DNA from: an uncultured Collinsella sp.
Lineage (GTDB): Bacteria; Actinomycetota; Coriobacteriia; Coriobacteriales; Coriobacteriaceae
Direction: 5' to 3'
Assembly (NCBI GenBank): GCA_900541665.1
Contig: UQKV01000003.1
Coordinates: forward strand, 23,946-87,945
Length of the DNA: 64,000 nt
In this document: piece by piece, positions 8,658-16,904 of the stretch
Position numbering within the stretch: the first letter of the stretch is position 1
Layout of the letters: each line of letters begins with the position of its first letter
Position numbers and translations under genes: made by a program
The notes under the pieces: generated by a model
What the model saw: only the letters and a program-made list of their open reading frames with translations
Told to the model about the DNA's origin: nothing
Database searches by the model: none

Positions 8658-9350
8658 CTATTTGCTCTGTTCCTGCGCTCCCTCTGCGATCATGTTGCGG
8701 TTGTACACCAGATGCAGGTACATCGCGTCGTGCGCTGCGGTGGGATTGCGCGCGGCGATGGCGTCGGCCACGCCACGGTGGGTGCGGATGGTTTCCTCAA
8801 CCAGCTTTTTGCCGGTCACGTCAATAAACAGGGGGACAGACGCCTTGAGCACGCCCATTAGGCGGGGAACGACGAGGTTGCCGCAGCTTTCGGCAATTGC
8901 GATGTGAAACGCGGTGTCGGCGGCAGAATAGTCTTCGTCCCGCGCGGCCAAGTGCTCGGACTCATCGCAAAGCTCTTTAATGCAGATGATTTGATCGTCG
9001 GTCGCGTGCTCTGCGGCCATGCTGGCCATCTGCGGCTCGATCATAAAGCGCACTTCGAGCAGGTCGCGTGCCAGGCGCCTCTTGTCATCGATAAAGGTAA
9101 AGCCCAGCGGATCGTCGGCAACGCCGGGGTTTGATGCCACATAGGTGCCCGAGCCCTGCTTAATGCGCACGATGTTGCGCGACTGCAGCAGCTTCATAGC
9201 CTCGCGTACGGTGCTCCTGCCAGCACCCAGGCGCTCGACGAGCACAGCCTCCTTGGGCAGGCGGTCGCCTTGCTCAAGATGCTCATCCAGGATCAGTTGA
9301 ATAATTTTCTCCGAAATCTGCTCGGGGAGTCCCGAATCGGCTCGTGCCAC
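8658..9350 (-). CDS. FadR/GntR-family transcriptional regulator (FCD domain)
   Basis: 230 residues. An N-terminal winged helix (GDRLPKEAVLVERLGAGRSTVREAMKLL) is followed by an all-helical FCD domain with metal-ligand His residues in FHIAIAESCGN and THRGV. Regulators of this type commonly sense sugar acids such as gluconate, galactonate or KDG. It is divergent from the GntP permease gene at 9584, with inverted CATCAGACCT repeats between them, so it most likely represses that permease and the following dehydratase gene. Confidence 0.88.
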   Translation of the reverse strand: MARADSGLPEQISEKIIQLILDEHLEQGDRLPKEAVLVERLGAGRSTVREAMKLLQSRNIVRIKQGSGTYVASNPGVADDPLGFTFIDDKRRLARDLLEVRFMIEPQMASMAAEHATDDQIICIKELCDESEHLAARDEDYSAADTAFHIAIAESCGNLVVPRLMGVLKASVPLFIDVTGKKLVEETIRTHRGVADAIAARNPTAAHDAMYLHLVYNRNMIAEGAQEQSK

Positions 9351-9480
9351 GCTTCACCTCATATCAAAAGAATTCATCAGAGCTATTCTAGCTCATTTAA
9401 CAGAAGCCGCGGTGGTTCGCTCCGACAATGGAGAACTGTAAGTGGCCGTTTACCGTAAAAAACAGATCGTTCAGCAAATA

Positions 9481-9570
9481 CATCAGATGTATTTCGAAAA
9501 AGTTTCCCTTTTAAACATCAGACCTATTGAAAACGCGCTATAGTCTAAGCCGAATTCAAAAGGTCTGATG
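9481..9570. promoter_or_regulatory. Putative FadR-type operator region before the GntP permease gene
   Basis: CATCAGACCT at 9516-9525 and its exact complement AGGTCTGATG at 9561-9570 bracket a TATAGT -10-like box at 9539-9544. A self-complementary CATCAGATG lies at 9481-9489 and another ATTCATCAGA at 9370. The divergent FadR-family regulator is the obvious candidate to bind these sites. Confidence 0.6.
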
Positions 9571-9583
9571 AATTGGAGGAAAG

Positions 9584-10945
9584 ATGTCAGACCCAACGTT
9601 TATGGCCGACCCCACCAGGCTGGTCATCGCCGCCATCGTGGGCATCGCGCTGCTGCTTGCGCTCATCATTAAGTTCAAGCTGCATCCTGTGCTTTCGATG
9701 ATGGTCTCGGCGCTCGCGATCGGCATCGGCGCCGGTATGCCGCTCGACCTGGTGGCGGACACTGTCACCAAGGGCGTGGGAACCACGCTGCAAAACATCG
9801 CCCTGCTCATTGGCCTCGGCTCGATGTTTGGCCAGATTCTTGAGGAGAGCGGCGGCGCCAAGAAGATCGCCCAGACCTTCATCGATACCTTTGGGCAGGA
9901 TCATTCCAGCTGGGCGCTGGGCATTACCGGTCTGGTTATCGGCACTACGGTGTTCTTTGAGGCCGGCGTGGTCGTTTTGATCCCACTTGCGTTTAGTGTG
10001 GCATCGCAGACCAAAAAGTCGACGCTCTACTACGGCATCGCGCTGCTCGCGGGACTTGCCGCTGGTTATGCGTTTGTGCCGCCATCGGCCGGGTCGGTTC
10101 TGGTCGCCGGCACGCTCGGTGTCGACCTGGGCACCATGATCCTCGTCGGTATCCCTACCGCCTTCATCGCCATGGCGATCGCCGGCGTCATCTGGGGTCG
10201 CAACGTGGGCGGTCGCATCTTTACCGATGTTCCGGAGCACTTTACCTCTGCCGAGGGCGCGAGCGACGAAAAGGAGCTTCCCTCCTTTGGCATGGTGCTT
10301 GCCATCGTGCTCACGCCGCTTTGTTTGATTTTGCTGGGCACGCTGTCCTCTTATATCCCCATGCCCGCCGAGCTCGCCTCGATTCTCGCCTTCCTGGGCA
10401 AGCCGTTCGTCGCTTTGACGCTCGCCACGCTCGTCGCGATGTATCTGCTGGGCGCGCGCCGCGGCTACTCCGGCGCCGAGCTCAAGGCCTTGCTCGACCG
10501 CTCTCTTAAGCCCGTCGGCATGATCTTGCTGGTTATCGCTTGCGGCGGCGTCATTCGCTGGATGCTGCAGGACTGCGGCTTGGGCCAGGTTATTGGGCCC
10601 ATGCTCGAGGCTTCACCGCTGCCCTTGGTGGTCGTTGCCTTTTTGATTGCCGTCATGGTGCGTGCCTCTGTTGGCAGCTCCATCGTCGCTATGACCATGG
10701 CATCGGGCATTATGGCCGCCATGCCCGCGGTCGCCGGCGCTTCGGTGCTCATGCGTGCCTCCATCTGTCTTGCTATCTGCGGCGGTGCCACGGCCCTCTC
10801 GCACGTCAACGATGCCGGTTTTTGGATGTGCTCCTCGTTCCTGGAGATTGACGAGAAAACCACCCTCAAGTCCTGGACCATTATGGAGACGCTCATCGGC
10901 CTTTCGGGTCTTGCCTGCGCCCTGGTGATTTCGTTCTTCGCCTAG
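9584..10945 (+). CDS. GntP-family gluconate/sugar-acid:H+ symporter
   Basis: 453 residues and highly hydrophobic, with roughly 12-14 predicted membrane segments. Features typical of GntP/GntT/IdnT/YgbN transporters are the internal GIGAGMPLDLV region, GLGSMFGQILEESGGAKKIAQTF and the C-terminal GGATALSHVNDAGFWM. A strong GGAGGAAAG site precedes the ATG. The downstream dehydratase gene suggests uptake of an aldonate such as gluconate or galactonate for dehydration to a 2-keto-3-deoxy acid. Confidence 0.9.
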   Translation: MSDPTFMADPTRLVIAAIVGIALLLALIIKFKLHPVLSMMVSALAIGIGAGMPLDLVADTVTKGVGTTLQNIALLIGLGSMFGQILEESGGAKKIAQTFIDTFGQDHSSWALGITGLVIGTTVFFEAGVVVLIPLAFSVASQTKKSTLYYGIALLAGLAAGYAFVPPSAGSVLVAGTLGVDLGTMILVGIPTAFIAMAIAGVIWGRNVGGRIFTDVPEHFTSAEGASDEKELPSFGMVLAIVLTPLCLILLGTLSSYIPMPAELASILAFLGKPFVALTLATLVAMYLLGARRGYSGAELKALLDRSLKPVGMILLVIACGGVIRWMLQDCGLGQVIGPMLEASPLPLVVVAFLIAVMVRASVGSSIVAMTMASGIMAAMPAVAGASVLMRASICLAICGGATALSHVNDAGFWMCSSFLEIDEKTTLKSWTIMETLIGLSGLACALVISFFA

Positions 10946-11053
10946 TTCGCGTAGCTAAGCATCTTTTGCCGAGGGCATCGCTCGGTACCCATTTACACCT
11001 GATTCATTAACCAACGATTGGTACAACCGTTCAAATCAAAAGAGGAGAGCATC

Positions 11054-12832
11054 ATGGACGAGAAGACCAAGGCACAGATTCAGCAGGAGGCAGCCGACCT
11101 GGTTGTCAAGCTGCAGCCGCGTTCCGGCAAGTTTCGCACCATCAGCCCCGAGATGGACCCGCTGCGTCTGGGCTCTGGCTGGTCCATCGAGGATCTGGAC
11201 AAGCCGCAGGTCATTATCGAGTCGACGTTCGGCGACTCGCACCCGGGTTCTGCCGGCCTGTTTGATCTGGTCGAGGAGGTCCGTGCTGGCGTTGCCGAGG
11301 CTGGCGGTCACGGTGCTCGTTACTTCTGCACCGACATTTGCGACGGCGAGGCCCAGGGCCACGACGGCATTAACTACTCGCTGCCCAGTCGCGACATGAT
11401 CGCCAACATGATCGAGATTCATGCCAAGGCCACCCCGTTCGACGCCGGCGTCTTTGTCGCCAGCTGCGATAAGGGCCTGCCTGCGAACCTCATGGCCATG
11501 GGTCGCATCAACATCCCCTCCATCGTCGTTACCGGCGGCGTCATGGATGCAGGCCCTGACCTGCTGACCCTGGAGCAGCTCGGCGCGATTTCTGCCCGCT
11601 ACGAGCGCGGCGAGATCTCTCGCGAGGAGCTTGAGTTTGCCAAGCACAACGCATGTCCCAGCTGCGGCGCCTGCTCCTTTATGGGCACCGCGTCGACCAT
11701 GCAGGTTACCGCCGAGGCCCTGGGCCTTATGCTCCCCGGCACGGCCCTGCTGCCCGCAACCAGCTCCGATCTGCGTGAGTTTGCGCGCGAGGCTGGCCGT
11801 CAGTCCGTGTGGCTCTCCGAGCACAACCTGTGCCCCCGCGACATCGTGACCAAGGAATCCTTCGAGAACCTCATCATGGTCCACGGCGCCATCTCCGGTT
11901 CCACCAACTCGCTGCTGCACATTCCCGCGATCGCCCGCGAGTTTGGCATCGAGATGTCCGCCGACGATTTCGATCGCCTGCACCGTGGCGCCCACTACCT
12001 GCTCAACGTTCGCCCCGCAGGCGAGTGGCCGGCGCAGTTCTTCTACTATGCGGGCGGCGTGCCGCGCATTATGGAGGAGATCAAGTCGATGCTCCACCTC
12101 GACGTTATGACCGTCACCGGCAAGACTCTCGGCGAGAACCTCGAGGACCTCAAGAACAACGGTTACTACGAGAAGTGCGGTCGTTACCTTGAGAAGTGGA
12201 ATCTCAAGCGCGAGGACATCATCCGTCCGTTTGACCAGGCCTTCGGCACCGACGGTTCCATCGCCATCCTCCACGGCAATCTTGCTCCCGAGGGCGCGGT
12301 CGTCAAGCACACCGTCGTTCCGCGCGAGATGTTCCAGGCTACGCTCAAGGCCCGTCCGTTCGACTGCGAGGAGGACGCCATTCACGCCGTCCTGACGCAC
12401 GAGGTCAAGCCCGGCGATGCCGTTATCATTCGCTATGAGGGACCCAAGGGTTCCGGTATGCCCGAGATGTTCTACACCACCGAAGCTATCGCCAGCGACC
12501 CCGAGCTGGGCGCGAGCATTGCCCTGATCACTGACGGCCGCTTCTCCGGCGCCTCCAAGGGCCCGGCTATCGGTCACGTTTCGCCCGAGGCCGCTGTGGG
12601 CGGTCCGATTGCCCTGATTGAGGAGGGCGACCTTATCCGAATCAACATCCCCGAGCGCTCGCTGTCCATCGTGGGCATCGCCGGCAAGGAGATGGAGCCG
12701 GCCGAGGTCGACGCCGTCCTGGCCGAGCGCCGAGCCGCTTGGAAGCCCAAGGCTAATCGTTACACCTCCGGCACGCTCAAGTTCTTTACCGAGCATGCAG
12801 TTTCCGCCATTCAGGGTGGCTACATGGAGTAG
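11054..12832 (+). CDS. IlvD/Edd-family dehydratase, likely sugar-acid dehydratase
   Basis: 592 residues. Fe-S ligand motifs SCDKG and CPSCGAC are present, and GRFSGASKGPAIGHVSPEA is the usual C-terminal signature. The family includes dihydroxy-acid dehydratase (IlvD), phosphogluconate dehydratase and aldonate dehydratases. The pairing with a GntP permease, and the nearby KDG kinase and KDPG aldolase, favour an aldonate dehydratase yielding a 2-keto-3-deoxy acid rather than branched-chain amino acid synthesis; no ilv genes are nearby. Start at 11054 follows GAGGAGAG by 5 bases; the in-frame upstream ATG at 11018 lacks such a site. Confidence 0.82.
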   Translation: MDEKTKAQIQQEAADLVVKLQPRSGKFRTISPEMDPLRLGSGWSIEDLDKPQVIIESTFGDSHPGSAGLFDLVEEVRAGVAEAGGHGARYFCTDICDGEAQGHDGINYSLPSRDMIANMIEIHAKATPFDAGVFVASCDKGLPANLMAMGRINIPSIVVTGGVMDAGPDLLTLEQLGAISARYERGEISREELEFAKHNACPSCGACSFMGTASTMQVTAEALGLMLPGTALLPATSSDLREFAREAGRQSVWLSEHNLCPRDIVTKESFENLIMVHGAISGSTNSLLHIPAIAREFGIEMSADDFDRLHRGAHYLLNVRPAGEWPAQFFYYAGGVPRIMEEIKSMLHLDVMTVTGKTLGENLEDLKNNGYYEKCGRYLEKWNLKREDIIRPFDQAFGTDGSIAILHGNLAPEGAVVKHTVVPREMFQATLKARPFDCEEDAIHAVLTHEVKPGDAVIIRYEGPKGSGMPEMFYTTEAIASDPELGASIALITDGRFSGASKGPAIGHVSPEAAVGGPIALIEEGDLIRINIPERSLSIVGIAGKEMEPAEVDAVLAERRAAWKPKANRYTSGTLKFFTEHAVSAIQGGYME

Positions 12833-12963
12833 CGCACGTACGCATCGAATTTCTCCTCTCATAGATGTGCGGCACAAAGAGCCCCGAGTTCAGCCACGTC
12901 ACCGGGGCGCGTTGTTCAGCGCCGCCGGGGCGCTCCACTCAAACGACAAGAGACGTCTTACGC

Positions 12964-13005
12964 AAGCGCCCGCGTCCGTGGATAAAACCACGGGCGTGGG
13001 CGCTT
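12964..13005. terminator. Inverted repeat between convergent genes
   Basis: Arms AAGCGCCCGCGTCCGTGG and its near complement CCACGGGCGTGGGCGCTT with an ATAAAA loop. It lies between the dehydratase gene and the leftward ArsC-like gene. No long T-tract on either side, so terminator function is likely but not certain. A direct repeat CTTTATTCCCAGCC occurs twice next to it, at the end of the ArsC-like gene. Confidence 0.5.
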
Positions 13006-13024
13006 CACTTTATTCCCAGCCGCT

Positions 13025-13366
13025 TTATTCCCAGCCCTTCCACACGTCAGGCTCGTAGCCAACGGTTGCCTGGCGGCCGTTGCGAACGATGGGCTCACGA
13101 AGAATCTGCTGGTTATCGAGCACCTTTTCGAACTTCTGGTCGGCAGCAAGATACTGTACGAGCGCAACCGTGTCGGCATCTTTCGCCTTTGGATCGATCA
13201 CAGCGTCGATCCCGCCGACGGCGCGCGCCACGCTTTCGAGCTCGCCTTTGCTCATCCCCTTTTCCTTCAAGTCGATGAACTGGAACTTCACACGACGTTC
13301 CTTGAAATAGCGCTGCGCCTTCTTAGTATCGAAGCTTTTCTTCGTGCCGAATATCTGGATGTTCAT
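13025..13366 (-). CDS. ArsC/Spx-family thioredoxin-fold protein lacking the active-site cysteine
   Basis: 113 residues, normal length for the ArsC/YffB/Spx family. The N-terminal strand-loop reads IQIFGTKKSFDTKKA, where relatives carry a Cys (KCxxTKKA or NCDTIKKA); the codon here is AGC, Ser. The rest of the fold is intact, including the ILREPIVRNG C-terminal active-site-wall motif (family LxRP). Without the Cys it should not reduce arsenate or disulfides, so it may be regulatory or bind a partner. A sequencing error would need a single base (AGC versus TGC). Confidence 0.8.
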   Translation of the reverse strand: MNIQIFGTKKSFDTKKAQRYFKERRVKFQFIDLKEKGMSKGELESVARAVGGIDAVIDPKAKDADTVALVQYLAADQKFEKVLDNQQILREPIVRNGRQATVGYEPDVWKGWE

Positions 13367-13650
13367 ACGTACCGCCTTCGCTCAATTCTCGTCCGTCCAT
13401 GATACGACAAGGGAGCCGAGCAAAAACAGAGCAGGCGGAGATGGAGGAGGACGGCGACCGACCGTCGGCAAGAGTCGGCCGGATCGGACTGGCGCCCAGC
13501 GCGCGCCGGCGACACGCTCGCAGCTGCACACATAGCCGATGTACAAGCTCGCCGCGGCGTTCCCTCGCCCCGCGGTGTGGCGATAGAGAAGCACGCCACC
13601 CGTCAACGATGGCGCCTCGGTGAGGAAAATCAACGTCTGGGTTACATCCC
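13367..13650. other. Non-coding stretch, no gene seen
   Basis: Only short overlapping ORFs without ribosome binding sites occur here. It probably contains the leftward promoter of the ArsC-like gene near 13380-13410 and marks the left limit of a block whose codon use and promoters differ from the surrounding Collinsella genes. Confidence 0.5.
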
Positions 13651-13679
13651 TTGAAAGGGGCGAAGACGGCTGCTAGAAT
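13651..13679 (+). promoter_or_regulatory. Sigma-70-type promoter of the MFS exporter transcript
   Basis: TTGAAA at 13651 and TAGAAT at 13674 with exactly 17 bases between them. The predicted start of transcription, about 7 bases after the -10 box, falls near 13686, only ~5 bases before the ATG of a 37-codon upstream ORF. Confidence 0.75.
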
Positions 13680-13690
13680 ACCTCCCCGCT

Positions 13691-13804
13691 ATGAAGGATT
13701 TGACCAAAGCATACATCGCAATTCGGCGGCCCCTGGTATACGGGGCCTCTCCTGTTGTTCCCCAAGTGCGCTCTGAGCAGCCGCTTTCTTCCTGTCGTAT
13801 CTGA
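13691..13804 (+). CDS. 37-residue upstream ORF (leader peptide) before the MFS exporter
   Basis: Starts with MKDLTKAYIAIRRPLVYG and ends SSCRI, with a stop at 13802-13804, 82 bases before the exporter start. There is no ribosome binding site, but the predicted transcription start is about 5 bases upstream, so translation would be essentially leaderless. Two stem-loops lie within or after it: GGCCCC/GGGGCC at 13728-13747 and TGCACG/CGTGCA at 13805-13823. This is the layout of ribosome-stalling leader peptides that control drug-resistance genes. No homolog of the peptide is recognised, so the role is inferred. Confidence 0.5.
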   Translation: MKDLTKAYIAIRRPLVYGASPVVPQVRSEQPLSSCRI

Positions 13805-13886
13805 TGCACGCATAGCACGTGCATGTTATTTCGCCCGTGGGCCGGCGCGCCTTCGGCGAAGAATCGAATAGATACGAAGGAAGCTT

Positions 13887-15326
13887 ATGTCTGATAATTG
13901 TACGGTCGCGCCCGCCAATGGGCGCATTACCGGTACCCAGATCCGCATCGTCGCGGTCGTCGTCCTGGGTGCCTTCTTGGCGCTACTGAACCAAACGGTG
14001 ATGTCGCCTGCGCTGCCGGTCATCATGTCCGATTTCGCCATCGATGCCTCGACTGCCCAGTGGATCATGTCCATATACCCGCTGGTGAGCGGCATCATGG
14101 TCCCCGTTTCGGCGTTCCTTATCGACAAGTTCAGCACCCGCGCGCTATTCTTCGGGGCGACGCTGGTGTTCGCGCTGGGCACGCTGCTGTGCGCCGCAGC
14201 CCCTGATTTCCTGTTCCTCATCATCGGTCGCGTGTTGCAAGCGGCGGGCTCAGGCGTGCTCATGCCGCTTGTCTCGGTGGTTCCCATGCTGGTGTTCCCC
14301 GTCGAGAAACGAGGAACGGCTATGGGCATGGCGGGCATCGTCATGTCGGCGGGTCCCGCGGTCGGCCCCGTCGTAGGCGGCGCGGTGATCGACACGTACG
14401 GCTGGCGCACCATGATCGGCGCCATCGTCCCCCTCGCAATTCTCGTGCTGGTGCTGGGCGTGTTCATGCTGAAAAACGTGGGCGAGCTGAAGAACCCCAA
14501 GCTCGACCTGCCCTCGGTCGTCCTCTCCACCATCGCCTTCGGCGGACTTCTCTACGGGTTCTCGAGCGCCTCGTCGATGGGTTGGGGCAACCCCGTGGTG
14601 CTCGGCTCGATCGTCGCGGGTGTCGTGTGCTTGGTGCTGTTCGTCGTACGCCAGGGCAAAATCGAGGACCCGCTGCTTCAACTGGGCACGCTCAAGACGC
14701 GCGAGTTCCGCGTGGCCGCCATCATCGTCACGCTCATCAACGCCGCATGCCTGGTCACCAACACGCTGTTGCCGTTGCTGCTGCAAACCTCGCTTGGCGC
14801 TTCGGCCTTCGAAACCGGCATGGCCATGCTTCCCGCCGCGGCGGTGGGCATCATCATCAGCCCTATCTCCGGCGTGGTGTTCGACAAGTTCGGTCCGCGT
14901 GCCATCTCGATCGTCGGCCTGGCCCTCATGACCGGCGCTCTGTTCCTGCTCTCGCTTTCGACGGTAAACACGCCCATCTTGGTGGTTGCGCTGTTCTGCA
15001 TGCTGCAGTCCGCCGGCCAGTCGCTCGCGAACATGCCGGTGAACACATGGGGTGTCAATGCCTTGAAAAATGACATGATCGCCCACGGCAACGCCATCGC
15101 GAACACCGGCCGCCAGGTCGCCGGCGGTTTGTGCACGGCGCTCATCATCACGGTCATGACAAGCGTCACCGCGTCGGCCGGCGTCGATGCGAGCATCCAA
15201 GTAGCCACCGCCGTGGGCGCGGGCGTCGCTTACAAGGTGTGCGCGGCAATCGGCCTCGTTTCCCTTATCTGCGCCATATTCAGCGTGCGCACCAAGAAAA
15301 CCGCACCGAAAACGAAGGAGGCATAA
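13887..15326 (+). CDS. MFS drug exporter, DHA2 (EmrB/QacA) 14-TM type
   Basis: 479 residues with ~14 hydrophobic segments. An N-terminal LNQTVMSPALP motif (motif D-like), SAFLIDKFSTR (motif A) and GRVLQAAGSGVLMPL (motif B) followed by GPAVGPVVGG (motif C) identify a drug:H+ antiporter. GAAGGAAG lies just before the ATG. A CBS-domain gene follows after 3 bases. The codon choice (many GCG, TTC, CTG and few TTT or GCC runs) differs from the Collinsella genes either side and is closer to Eggerthella-like genomes, suggesting acquisition with the neighbouring genes. Confidence 0.9.
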   Translation: MSDNCTVAPANGRITGTQIRIVAVVVLGAFLALLNQTVMSPALPVIMSDFAIDASTAQWIMSIYPLVSGIMVPVSAFLIDKFSTRALFFGATLVFALGTLLCAAAPDFLFLIIGRVLQAAGSGVLMPLVSVVPMLVFPVEKRGTAMGMAGIVMSAGPAVGPVVGGAVIDTYGWRTMIGAIVPLAILVLVLGVFMLKNVGELKNPKLDLPSVVLSTIAFGGLLYGFSSASSMGWGNPVVLGSIVAGVVCLVLFVVRQGKIEDPLLQLGTLKTREFRVAAIIVTLINAACLVTNTLLPLLLQTSLGASAFETGMAMLPAAAVGIIISPISGVVFDKFGPRAISIVGLALMTGALFLLSLSTVNTPILVVALFCMLQSAGQSLANMPVNTWGVNALKNDMIAHGNAIANTGRQVAGGLCTALIITVMTSVTASAGVDASIQVATAVGAGVAYKVCAAIGLVSLICAIFSVRTKKTAPKTKEA

Positions 15327-15329
15327 GCG

Positions 15330-15836
15330 ATGTCCGAGATTCTGTCCGAGCGCATCCCGCTCGAGCTCGAGGGGACGCCCGTTTCGAGCATCATGATTGA
15401 AGAGCCGTTCACCTGCACGCAGGATTGCACGATTTCCGACGTGGTGCGCATGCTCGCCGAAAACGAGGTGAGCAGCATGCCCGTAATCGATGAGCGCAAC
15501 CAGGTGGTCGGGTTCATCTCCGACGGCGATGTCATGGGAGCCATCGCGCAGCATCGCGCTCACACCATCTTCACGGGCGGCGACGCGTCCATGCTGTACT
15601 TCGACGATCAGAGCCTTGAGCAGCGCATCGAAGACCTGAAGGATCGCTGCGTCATGGATTTCGCGACGCGCCAGGTAGTGTGTGCCCGTCCCGAGCAGAG
15701 CATCGCCCGCGTCGCCGCGCTGCTGGCGAAGAAGAAGTTCAAGAAGCTTCCTGTGGTTGATGACGAGGGCAAACTCGTGGGGGTCATCCGCCGCTCCGCC
15801 ATCACCAAATACATCTTCGGCATCCTTTTCCAATAG
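15330..15836 (+). CDS. Tandem CBS-domain protein
   Basis: 168 residues made of two CBS motifs: residues ~15-70 (CTISDVVRMLAENEVSSMPVIDE then VVGFISDGDVM) and ~110-165 (ARVAALLAKKKFKKLPVVDDEGKLVGVIRRSAI). Such pairs bind adenine nucleotides or similar ligands and act as sensors. It starts 3 bases after the exporter gene with GGAGG overlapping that gene's end, so the two are coupled. A regulatory role over the exporter is possible but not demonstrated. Confidence 0.88.
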   Translation: MSEILSERIPLELEGTPVSSIMIEEPFTCTQDCTISDVVRMLAENEVSSMPVIDERNQVVGFISDGDVMGAIAQHRAHTIFTGGDASMLYFDDQSLEQRIEDLKDRCVMDFATRQVVCARPEQSIARVAALLAKKKFKKLPVVDDEGKLVGVIRRSAITKYIFGILFQ

Positions 15837-15898
15837 GGGCAGGTCGCACTTGAGGCGAACATCTCGAGGCATCGAGCCAGCAACTGGACCAGACAACC

Positions 15899-15927
15899 TT
15901 GACACGCACGCGCTTTCCCTCGATGCT
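15899..15927 (+). promoter_or_regulatory. Putative promoter before the alkyltransferase-like gene
   Basis: TTGACA at 15899-15904 followed 17 bases later by GATGCT at 15922. A consensus -35 with a weak -10, 84 bases before the ATG at 16011. Confidence 0.4.
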
Positions 15928-16010
15928 TCGGTAAGGGGAGCTGCGAAAATCGCAGCACGGGTGATCGGCGCCGCGCCCCCGAAGGCAAAAGCGAACACGG
16001 GAGCGATACA

Positions 16011-16319
16011 ATGGGAAAAGTCCTGGACGAAGATTTGGTTTATGAGATTCTCTCCGTCGTGGCAGAGATTCCGGCGGGATGCGTCGCCTCGTACGGTCAG
16101 ATAGCGCGCCTCATCGGCAGGGAGAAAAACTCTCGCCTGGTCGGAGCGGTGCTGAGCGAGGCGGATCGCTACGGCGATTATCCCTGCCACCGCGTCGTCA
16201 ACCACGCGGGACGCCTCGTGCCAAACTTCCCCGACCAGCGAGCACTACTGACGGAGGAAGGAGTCGCCTTCCGAGACAACGGCTGCGTCGACATGAAAAA
16301 GCACCAGTGGAACGAGTAG
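16011..16319 (+). CDS. Single-domain O6-alkylguanine-DNA alkyltransferase-like protein
   Basis: 102 residues covering only the DNA-binding/active-site domain of Ogt/MGMT. The helix-turn-helix region VASYGQIARLIG and the acceptor motif PCHRVVN are intact, with the reactive Cys in PCHR. It therefore differs from ATL proteins, where Trp replaces that Cys. The N-terminal domain of full-length Ogt is absent, as in many short MGMT-like proteins. It may repair alkylated guanine directly or flag it for excision. Confidence 0.85.
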   Translation: MGKVLDEDLVYEILSVVAEIPAGCVASYGQIARLIGREKNSRLVGAVLSEADRYGDYPCHRVVNHAGRLVPNFPDQRALLTEEGVAFRDNGCVDMKKHQWNE

Positions 16320-16540
16320 CCAGGCAGCGTAGCGTCGAAAGGAGCGACGCCACGGGGAACGACCTGCGCCCCGCCGCCGGACAACCTATGGCAAAGTGAC
16401 ACGTCCCACAAAGAGCGGCGCACCAGTACGAGACACGACCGCGACGTAAAAAGACCCTATGATACTCGTAAGCATCTATCTGATTGCCCGCCTCGAGGTA
16501 CCCAAAGAACGAGAGATGCCGAAACCCCTAGACAAAGAAA

Positions 16541-16573
16541 AAGGTCGGGAGTTTTTATGCTTCCGACCTGAAG
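16541..16573 (-). terminator. Original terminator of the disrupted tRNA-Met gene
   Basis: On the minus strand an AGGTCGGAAG/CTCCCGACCT hairpin is followed by TTTTTCTTTG. It lies directly downstream of the tRNA 3' fragment and was probably that gene's own terminator. Confidence 0.6.
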
Positions 16574-16580
16574 TTTCATG

Positions 16581-16624
16581 GTCGCGGGGGGCGGATTTGA
16601 ACCACCGACCTTCGGGTTATGAGG
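16581..16624 (-). mobile_element. tRNA-Met 3' fragment, att-site remnant
   Basis: Reading the minus strand, CTCATAACCCGAAGG begins the anticodon loop (CAU), followed by the variable region, an intact T-arm with GGTTCAAATCC, an acceptor strand CCCCGCG and discriminator A plus CCA. The 5' half of the tRNA is missing; the sequence before the anticodon loop does not pair. Such a 3' half next to an integrase gene is the usual duplicated attachment site left by a tyrosine-integrase element. The complete tRNA copy is outside this window. Confidence 0.8.
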
Positions 16625-16652
16625 TCGCTACGACGTTGTTTCATTCAGACAT

Positions 16653-16754
16653 TTCGACCCAAATTGAAGTCAATATAACTCCAGGTCATTTGATGTTTTC
16701 ATAGATTTACGAAAGAAAAGTACGCGGAATAATTCGACCCAAATTCGACCCACA
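16653..16754. repeat. TTCGACCCAAATT direct repeats (possible integrase arm sites)
   Basis: TTCGACCCAAATT occurs at about 16653 and 16733, with a third partial TTCGACCCA immediately after. They lie between the att fragment and the integrase gene, the position where integrase arm-type binding sites are normally found. A further 13-bp inverted repeat (GCATTACCCTTGG/CCAAGGGTAATGC) spans 16779-16830. Confidence 0.45.
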
Positions 16755-16904
16755 ACGAGCTTGAAAGCGGTCAGGCGGAGCATTACCCTTGGGGTGTGAC
16801 CCCACGCAGGGCCCACCACCAAGGGTAATGCCCACCCGCCCCAGCCCTTTGCGCCATTCCGCGCAACCGAGCGCGATTCTCAGGCACTTCAGGCAAGGAA
16901 CACG

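Noticed and set aside
13642..13824. 60-residue minus-strand ORF over the exporter leader
   Set aside because: No ribosome site and it runs against a strong plus-strand promoter and uORF.
16581..16660. A complete tRNA-Met gene on the minus strand
   Set aside because: The bases before the anticodon loop do not form an anticodon 5' strand, D-arm or CGCGGGG acceptor strand, so only the 3' half is present.
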